DNA of 11,229 bases from assembly GCA_009699615.1 (NCBI GenBank), contig WLNV01000031.1, forward strand, positions 1 to 11,229, given 5' to 3'. The notes under the pieces were generated by a model. That model saw only the letters and a list, made by a program, of their open reading frames with translations, was not told where the DNA came from and made no database searches. This DNA comes from Actinomycetota bacterium (lineage in GTDB: Bacteria; Actinomycetota; Thermoleophilia; Solirubrobacterales; Solirubrobacteraceae). The position numbers and the translations under genes were made by a program. Every line of letters begins with the position of its first letter. The first letter of the stretch is position 1. Of the stretch, positions 1-5,284 are shown piece by piece.

Positions 1-569
1 GCGTACTCGGCAACCTGTAGCTCGGTCAGCAGATTGACCCGGTTGATCGGCCGTGGGTTGCCGGTAACGCCACCAACACGCGGCAGGCGCACGAAGTGGG
101 CAGCCATATAGCGCAGCGCCAGTGGATGGATCTGCGCGTCGGCGTCAACTACAACGATCAGCTCACCGCTGGAGATCGCGATTCCATCATTCATCGCCAT
201 CGCCATCGCCTTGCCTTCGTTCTCGCTCTTGCGCAGGAACCGCAGCCGCTGGTCGGTGGCGACGTGCTCGAGGATTCGGTCCGCCGTCTCGTCCGGGCTT
301 CCATCATCGATCGCGACGACTTCAAGCTCCGGGTAGTCGACGGCCTGAAGTGCAGACAAACAAGCCCCGATCGTCTTCGCCTCGCAGTAGGCGGGCACCA
401 AGACGGTGATGCTAGGCAGCTGATCGTCGGGGATCTCGTAAAACTCGTCCGAGCCCTCGCCCTCGCGCCCGGCCACAAAGCGCAGCGCGCTTGTAACCCA
501 GCCGGCCGATGAGACGATCACGTAAACACCAATGACCGTGAAGAGCAGTTCGTATAGAGCGAGCAGCAT
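1..569 (-). CDS. pgaC: PgaC/IcaA-like family 2 glycosyltransferase (poly-beta-1,6-GlcNAc synthase type), 3' part outside the window
   Basis: Only the first 189 full codons are present; the gene continues past the left edge. The N-terminus has a hydrophobic segment (about residues 2-30), followed by a GT-A domain: ITVLVPAY at 54-61, DDGS at 88-91, NEGKAMAMAM at 117-126, the metal/UDP-sugar DAD at 142-144, and VGGVTGNPR at 165-173 followed by QVAEY. From memory this run closely parallels the E. coli PgaC stretch (VGAVTGNPR, then IQVGEYS), more closely than generic GT2 enzymes. Family role: membrane-embedded processive transfer of GlcNAc from UDP-GlcNAc to make and export a biofilm polysaccharide. 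One oddity is Cys62 where PAYNE is usual. The ATG overlaps the stop of the upstream PgaD-like gene by one base (TGATG), so the two are an operon with coupled translation. The actual sugar polymerised is inference; a cellulose or hyaluronan-like synthase is the main alternative. Confidence 0.85.
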   Translation of the reverse strand, partial: MLLALYELLFTVIGVYVIVSSAGWVTSALRFVAGREGEGSDEFYEIPDDQLPSITVLVPAYCEAKTIGACLSALQAVDYPELEVVAIDDGSPDETADRILEHVATDQRLRFLRKSENEGKAMAMAMNDGIAISSGELIVVVDADAQIHPLALRYMAAHFVRLPRVGGVTGNPRPINRVNLLTELQVAEY

Positions 570-1060
570 CAGCTCGGCGCGGAGACCGGTCCGATCATCT
601 TCACGCCGTCAACCAGGTCGACCTCGAGTAGGCGTGAAGTCGGAGCGCCTTCGGCGACTACTACCGGCCGCCCCAGCGCGTCGGTCGAAAAGTCAATCGG
701 ACCGCTGGCACGCAGCTTTCGTCCGCCAAATTCGGCGATCCGGTGGCGCGATAGGGCGCGGTTCCAAGCAACCCACGCGAGAATCACCACGCCCGTTAGT
801 GCTACACACGTGGCCCACAACATTGCTCCGGAGTAAAGCTGCTGCTGCTCATCAACCAGCGCCCGCCACCAGATGTAACCGAAAATCAGCCAAGCTGGGA
901 TCGCTGTCAGCGCGGATCGCCAACGCGGTCTGCGACTTGCCCCCGGCGGCAGTATCTCGCCCCTACGCGGCGTTGGCAGCACCAGCTCTGAACCTGCCGC
1001 TCGGGGCGCCAGCGGCCTGGGCTCGATCGGAATCGGCACCGACCGAGAAAATAGCTTCAC
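569..1060 (-). CDS. PgaD-like two-helix membrane subunit of the exopolysaccharide synthase
   Basis: A 163-residue protein with a basic N-terminal region (1-48), two hydrophobic segments (about 51-69 and 79-99) joined by a short acidic/Gln loop, and a cytoplasmic C-terminal domain of about 65 residues. Arg-rich stretches before helix 1 and after helix 2 (RNRALSRHR region) put both ends inside. This is the topology and approximate size of PgaD. The helix-2 end (AWVAWNR, compare ALYNKLR) and the C-terminal strand pair (IDFSTDALGRPVVV) resemble E. coli PgaD from memory. PgaD stabilises PgaC and shares in c-di-GMP binding in E. coli. It starts at GTG with no Shine-Dalgarno; TAGACT lies six bases upstream. 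It precedes the pgaC-like gene, the reverse of the E. coli pgaC-pgaD order. Assignment rests on topology, context and weak motif similarity; a generic small membrane protein is possible. Confidence 0.62.
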   Translation of the reverse strand: MKLFSRSVPIPIEPRPLAPRAAGSELVLPTPRRGEILPPGASRRPRWRSALTAIPAWLIFGYIWWRALVDEQQQLYSGAMLWATCVALTGVVILAWVAWNRALSRHRIAEFGGRKLRASGPIDFSTDALGRPVVVAEGAPTSRLLEVDLVDGVKMIGPVSAPS

Positions 1061-1066
1061 TTCGCG

Positions 1067-1072
1067 AGTCTA
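1067..1072 (-). promoter_or_regulatory. Putative leaderless -10 element (TAGACT) for the pgaD-like/pgaC-like operon
   Basis: On the minus strand TAGACT ends exactly 6 bases (CGCGAA) before the GTG at 1060, which would place the transcript 5' end at the start codon. No Shine-Dalgarno is present and no convincing -35 is seen. The hexamer lies next to and partly inside the 8-bp palindrome CTAGCTAG (1070-1077). The same spacing recurs at other starts in this window. Confidence 0.45.
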
Positions 1073-1194
1073 GCTAGTATGATGATTAACAGATATTTTT
1101 ATTGTTTTTTAGTGGCTTTCTGCTCAAGCGCTTGGAAAAATATTGAAGCGCACTAGAGCTCCAGTCACGCCAAGCCGCTGCAACTATGAGGTGA
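1073..1194. promoter_or_regulatory. AT-rich divergent control region between the exopolysaccharide operon and the c-di-GMP gene
   Basis: This stretch is markedly AT-rich (long T tracts at 1095-1110 and A-rich 1136-1144) in otherwise GC-rich DNA, as expected for a regulated divergent promoter. A perfect 10-bp palindrome CAAGCGCTTG lies at 1125-1134, and a second AAGCGC half-site at 1146-1151 is exactly 20 bp from the first. A possible plus-strand promoter is TTGGAA (1132-1137), a 16-bp spacer and TAGAGC (1154-1159); the palindrome overlaps its -35 box, which would fit an operator. GAGGTGAT at 1188-1195 matches the extended Shine-Dalgarno consensus for the plus-strand gene. Promoter boxes are weak guesses; the palindrome and AT content are directly visible. 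Confidence 0.45.
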
Positions 1195-4100
1195 TTGAAG
1201 GTCTCCAAGGACCCCAAGCTGGATGATGCACACAAGGGACCAAGGGAGTCCTTCGTCGCTATTCCTGGCGGCATGCCGGCAACCGATACGCCCGACGAAG
1301 CGCTGCGGCTAGCGGATCTCAAGTCGCTCGAGATTCTTGATACCCCCAGCGAGCTGGAATTTGACTATCTCGTCGAGGCGGCGTCGTTGATCGCCAACAC
1401 CCCGGTTGCGCTCTTCTCACTGATCGATGCTGACCGCCAGTGGTTCAAAGCGCGAGTCGGGCTCGAGGTACCCGAGGGAACGCGATCGGAGTCCTTCTGC
1501 GGCCACGCTATCCAGCCGCCCCACGATCCCCTTATCGTTAGCGACAGCACTAAGGACGAGCGCTTCGCCGATAACCCTTGGACCACGGGGGACCCTCCCG
1601 TGATCTTCTATGCCGGGTTCCCGGTTGTCACCGAGCGCAACCACGCAGTCGGCACTCTCTGCGTGATCGACAACGTGCCGAGAACGCTCACGGACTCGCA
1701 GATTGAAGCGATCAGCTCGCTCGCACGGCAAGCGGCGGCGATGCTCGAGTTGCGACGAGAGAAGATGATGCTTGCCAGCGAGCTCGCGCAAGCGAATGCC
1801 TCACAGCTCCGCAACGAGCTGTGGAATCAGGAACACGACGCGACGACTGGGCTTGCGACGCGCGATGTGATCGAGGCGCGAATCGACACGCTCGACCAGG
1901 GCGGCGGCGGTGCAACCGCATCGAGCGTGATCTGTATCAAGCTACCCAGATTCGGCGAGACAGTAAGAGCCATGGGTCAGAGAGACGGCGACGCTGTACT
2001 CCGGGCCGTCGCCGATCGCGTCTCCGCCTGTTTGCCTGCCGAGACGCTCCTAGCGCGGACAGCCCAGACCTCGTTCGCCGCGCTCCTCCTAGGCGATCAG
2101 TCGGAGGCATCAACTGAATTTGCAGAGAGGATTCGTGATGCACTTAGCTCCCCGATCGCAGAGGCAGGGAAAGACGCCGCTTCAGTGCTCAACGCGATCG
2201 GAATCGCACGCTTCAGCCAATCAGGATTTCGGCATGCTGACATGCTTCGCGCTGCCGAAGTCGCAGCGCTTGACGCCTCGGCCATTGGCCGTGGAGCGAT
2301 TGTTGAGGCAGACGAAGCCACCGCCACCCAACGCGAGGATCTGAGCCGCGAAATTAGGATGCAGACAGCGCTCATCGATGCGATTGACCGAGGTCAGGTG
2401 ACCGTCGTCTACCAGCCGATTGTTGACCTTGCGAGCGATGAGGTTGTGGGCAGCGAAGCGCTGGCACGGTGGCAGGATCCAGAACTCGGCGTCGTAGACG
2501 CAGCCACGTTCGTGCGCCTGGCTGAACGCTCTGGTGTGGTGGCAGCCCTCGACGCGCTGGTGCTCGAGCAGGCACTCGAAGACCTCAGCCGAGGGCTCTC
2601 CGGCGGACCCAGTCTTTCGGTAAATCTGTCGCCTGCAGGAGTTTTTGAAGAGACTCCCCAAAAGATCGCCGCGGCACTCGAGCGCTGGAACGTTGAACCC
2701 CAACTAATCACGCTCGAGCTCACAGAGCGAAGCGGCCTGAACGAAAATAGGCGCCTAGTCCCAATTCTTGAGACAATTGCTGCTAGTGGCGTGCGGATTT
2801 CACTCGACGACTTCGGCGTTGGCGAAACGTCTATCGCTCACCTGCGCGAGCTCCCAATCTCGCAGCTCAAACTCGACGGGTCACTAGTCGTGGGTCTCGA
2901 TGGCGCTGACCGGGCCAGGGCCCGGGCGGTCGTCACCTCGATTGCAATCCTCGCGCGCAGCCTTGAGATTGAGGCAGTCGCCGAAGGGATCGAAACACAG
3001 CCCCAGAAGGCTGCGGTGCTAGCTGCCGGTATCAAACGCGGGCAAGGCTTTCTGTTCGGCTCTCCAATGCCTGCGGGAGTTATCGAAGCTACCGCGCTGG
3101 AGGCGACCTCGGGAGTCGCCACCAGCGCCGCCCAACCGCGCTCACAGGCGAGTGTGTCGACCGACTTTTTTGAGAATACCCCTGACCTGACCGCAATCGC
3201 CGACGGAGACAAGTTCGTCCGGGTGAACTCGCGTTGGCACGAGTTACTCGGGTGGTCCGAAGAACAGATGCTTGGCTCCAGCTTTATCGATCTTATTCAC
3301 CCGGATGACCGCGCAATGACGCTCGAACAGGTTGCGCGGCTGGCCAGAGGTGAGGCCGTGGTCGCGTTCGAGAATCGCTATGCGACTGCCGCCGGCGGGT
3401 TCAAGGTGCTCCGATGGAGCGCACATCTAGATAGATCAAGCGGACTTGCCGTCGCTAGCGCACATGACATCACGGCCGAACACGAGGCGGAGGTGAAGCG
3501 CAGGCAGCTAGCCCATGTGCTCGAAGTCCTCGCCGAACTCCAAAATCGGTACCTCGCGGAGGGGCTGACCCGCAGTTGGTGGGAGTTCGCACTAGCGCAA
3601 TTCCTCAAGCTGACCGAGAGCAGTTTCGGTTTCATCGGGCGCGTCGAGCTAGATGAGAATGACGCCACTTACCTAGTGACCTATGCGGTCACAAACATCG
3701 CCTGGAACGAATGGTCTCGCCAGCTTCATGATGAGTTCGAGGCAACAGGTTTGGAGTTCCACAACCACGACACGCTATTCGGCGTGACGCTCGCGACCGG
3801 TGAGGCTGTGATCTCAAATGACCCAGAGAATGACCCGCGCGCTGGCGGTCTACCCGACGGGCACCCAAAGCTCGAGTCCTACGCTGGCCTACCTTTGCTC
3901 GCAGCCGACGGCCTAGTCGGAATGGTTGGCCTTGCCAACCGCAACAACGGCTTCACAAGCGAGCTCTTCGATGACCTTGCGCCGCTCTTCGTCGCACTCT
4001 CGCAGATAATCGCGCTAGAGCGCAGTAACCAGACGATCGAGCGGGCCACGTTTGCCACCGCGACCACCGCCGCCGCGATTCAGGCGATGCGAATTGCTCA

Positions 4101-5052
4101 CGACCGCCAGGCTGCTCTCACTTCGCTGATCGATGCGACTGCCAAGTTCAATCCAGAAGCGCAGATCGACTACTTCGCGGTTGTCGGCGACAGCTCGCAG
4201 ATGGAGTGGGTCGACCCAGAGCGCGGGAATCCGCATTCACCAGAGTGCAGATCAATTCACCCGCAATCCTGCCTCGCTCTTACGACCGGCGAGCCGCATA
4301 TCAGCCGCGCCAACGGCTCCGCCGAGGGGCGCTGTGAGCACGTCGGCGCCAACGAGAACGATGTCTTATGCGTCGACGTTAAGACTGCTGGCGAGGGGTT
4401 CGGTGTGATCGTCGCAACGGTCCCAGCGGGACCGGGGAAGCAAGTTCCGTCGGCTGCGGACCGGTTTGCGGATCAAGCCGATGAGCTGATGCCGCGGCTT
4501 GTCAGTTTAGCCGCCGGCCTCGCTGAGCACTCGCTGGCTCACGACATCGCGCGGCGGGCACTGGCCGACCCGCTGACCGGGCTCGCAAACCGGACCCGGT
4601 TCGCGCAGGCAATCAGCGCAGCGCTTAGCCGCGACGATCGGCGCGCCGAGCCATTTAGCGTAATCCTGGTCGACCTTGATCGTATGAAAGCGATCAACGA
4701 TCGGTTTGGTCACCCGGCAGGCGACGCGGTGCTGATCGACGTCGGCAGGGCGATCGCGGTGACGCTGCGCGCGGACGACACGCTGGCTCGCTTCGGCGGT
4801 GACGAGTACGCGATATTGCTTTACGAGTGCAACCGCGAGCAGCTGCAGAAAGCCGGTGAGCGAATCCACAGCGCACTTAGCTCAATCTCAATAGCCGGCG
4901 ACGGAACCGTGAGCGCATCACTCGGCGGCGTTGTCGTCAGTGACAACAAACTCACTTGGCATGAGATCTACCGAGCTGCTGACAGCGCGCTCTACGGTGC
5001 AAAGAACGCCGGGGGCAACAGGCTTGAGATCGGCGGCACTGTCGGACTCTGA
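1195..5052 (+). CDS. Multidomain c-di-GMP turnover protein: GAF - degenerate GGDEF - EAL - PAS - GAF - GAF - GGDEF
   Basis: A 1285-residue soluble protein with no membrane helix. Domains by residue: GAF 55-190; degenerate GGDEF 210-370 with AQTSF (290-294) in place of GGDEF and no RxxD; EAL 385-632 with all expected residues visible (E421 of EAL, N477, E508 in ELTE, D538-D539 in DDFG, K559, E597 and E600 in EGIE, Q617), so probably an active c-di-GMP phosphodiesterase; PAS 656-765; GAF 780-943; a Cys/His-rich GAF 955-1110; and GGDEF 1115-1280 with GGDEY (1201-1205), D1160 and an intact RADD inhibitory I-site (1192-1195), so probably a product-inhibited diguanylate cyclase. It is divergent from a PgaCD-like synthase, a plausible effector. 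Start: TTG at 1195 sits directly after GAGGTGA, a very short spacing; ATG at 1273 (residue 27, before the first GAF) is an alternative. Function from family motifs is firm; ligands and net activity are unknown. Confidence 0.93.
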   Translation: MKVSKDPKLDDAHKGPRESFVAIPGGMPATDTPDEALRLADLKSLEILDTPSELEFDYLVEAASLIANTPVALFSLIDADRQWFKARVGLEVPEGTRSESFCGHAIQPPHDPLIVSDSTKDERFADNPWTTGDPPVIFYAGFPVVTERNHAVGTLCVIDNVPRTLTDSQIEAISSLARQAAAMLELRREKMMLASELAQANASQLRNELWNQEHDATTGLATRDVIEARIDTLDQGGGGATASSVICIKLPRFGETVRAMGQRDGDAVLRAVADRVSACLPAETLLARTAQTSFAALLLGDQSEASTEFAERIRDALSSPIAEAGKDAASVLNAIGIARFSQSGFRHADMLRAAEVAALDASAIGRGAIVEADEATATQREDLSREIRMQTALIDAIDRGQVTVVYQPIVDLASDEVVGSEALARWQDPELGVVDAATFVRLAERSGVVAALDALVLEQALEDLSRGLSGGPSLSVNLSPAGVFEETPQKIAAALERWNVEPQLITLELTERSGLNENRRLVPILETIAASGVRISLDDFGVGETSIAHLRELPISQLKLDGSLVVGLDGADRARARAVVTSIAILARSLEIEAVAEGIETQPQKAAVLAAGIKRGQGFLFGSPMPAGVIEATALEATSGVATSAAQPRSQASVSTDFFENTPDLTAIADGDKFVRVNSRWHELLGWSEEQMLGSSFIDLIHPDDRAMTLEQVARLARGEAVVAFENRYATAAGGFKVLRWSAHLDRSSGLAVASAHDITAEHEAEVKRRQLAHVLEVLAELQNRYLAEGLTRSWWEFALAQFLKLTESSFGFIGRVELDENDATYLVTYAVTNIAWNEWSRQLHDEFEATGLEFHNHDTLFGVTLATGEAVISNDPENDPRAGGLPDGHPKLESYAGLPLLAADGLVGMVGLANRNNGFTSELFDDLAPLFVALSQIIALERSNQTIERATFATATTAAAIQAMRIAHDRQAALTSLIDATAKFNPEAQIDYFAVVGDSSQMEWVDPERGNPHSPECRSIHPQSCLALTTGEPHISRANGSAEGRCEHVGANENDVLCVDVKTAGEGFGVIVATVPAGPGKQVPSAADRFADQADELMPRLVSLAAGLAEHSLAHDIARRALADPLTGLANRTRFAQAISAALSRDDRRAEPFSVILVDLDRMKAINDRFGHPAGDAVLIDVGRAIAVTLRADDTLARFGGDEYAILLYECNREQLQKAGERIHSALSSISIAGDGTVSASLGGVVVSDNKLTWHEIYRAADSALYGAKNAGGNRLEIGGTVGL

Positions 5053-5130
5053 TGGCCGAACTTGGCCTGCGGCGGCCGCGGGTGTCCGGACCGCACCGAT
5101 CGAAATCGCGCAGGAAGCTCGCTCCGCCCA

Positions 5131-5203
5131 AGCCGACGCCCGGATTCGAACCGGGGACCCCTTCATTACGAGTGAAGTGCTCTACCAACTGAGCTACGTC
5201 GGC
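5131..5203 (-). tRNA. tRNA-Thr (anticodon CGT)
   Basis: A complete 73-base cloverleaf on the minus strand: acceptor GCCGACG/CGTCGGC, D arm GCTC...GAGC with AGTTGGTA loop, anticodon stem CTTCA/TGAAG with loop CTCGTAA, a 5-base variable loop and T arm CCCGG TTCGAAT CCGGG. The anticodon CGT is at 5168-5170 and reads ACG threonine codons. All stems pair perfectly. The discriminator is T and the CCA end is not encoded. It lies between two protein genes, convergent with the c-di-GMP gene whose stop is 78 bases away. No clear promoter was found; TATCCT (5253-5258 on minus) about 50 bases upstream is a weak -10 candidate. Confidence 0.96.
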
Positions 5204-5262
5204 TAGGACCGGCCCGTTGTGCTGGCGAGAGCACCCCGGACCGGAACGGTCGAGGATACCGG

Positions 5263-5284
5263 GCTGGTGCGCCGCGGCGCCAGC
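5263..5284 (-). terminator. GC-rich hairpin directly after the secreted-protein stop codon
   Basis: On the minus strand the bases immediately after the TGA at 5285-5287 form GCTGG-CGCC / GGCG-CCAGC, a 9-bp stem with a 2-base bulge and a 2-base loop. No T tract follows, so it would be a U-less actinobacterial-type terminator or an mRNA 3'-end stabiliser. The position suggests a role; the structure alone is only moderate evidence in GC-rich DNA. Confidence 0.35.

Noticed and set aside
532..1077. 181-residue open frame on plus opposite the PgaD-like gene
   Set aside because: Arg/Ser/Pro-rich shadow of the minus gene; no motif, and the minus frame has coherent membrane helices and operon context.
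1081..1120. AT-rich tract as a sign of horizontally acquired DNA
   Set aside because: The AT richness is confined to the divergent promoter region; flanking coding sequence is GC-rich, so promoter function explains it better.
2221..2703. 160-residue and other open frames on minus within the c-di-GMP gene
   Set aside because: They lie opposite well-conserved GGDEF/EAL coding sequence and have no independent motifs.
5053..5130. Bidirectional terminator between the c-di-GMP gene and the tRNA
   Set aside because: Only short GC palindromes (around GGCCGAACTTGGCC and TCCGGA) are present with no T tract; not distinguishable from GC-rich background.
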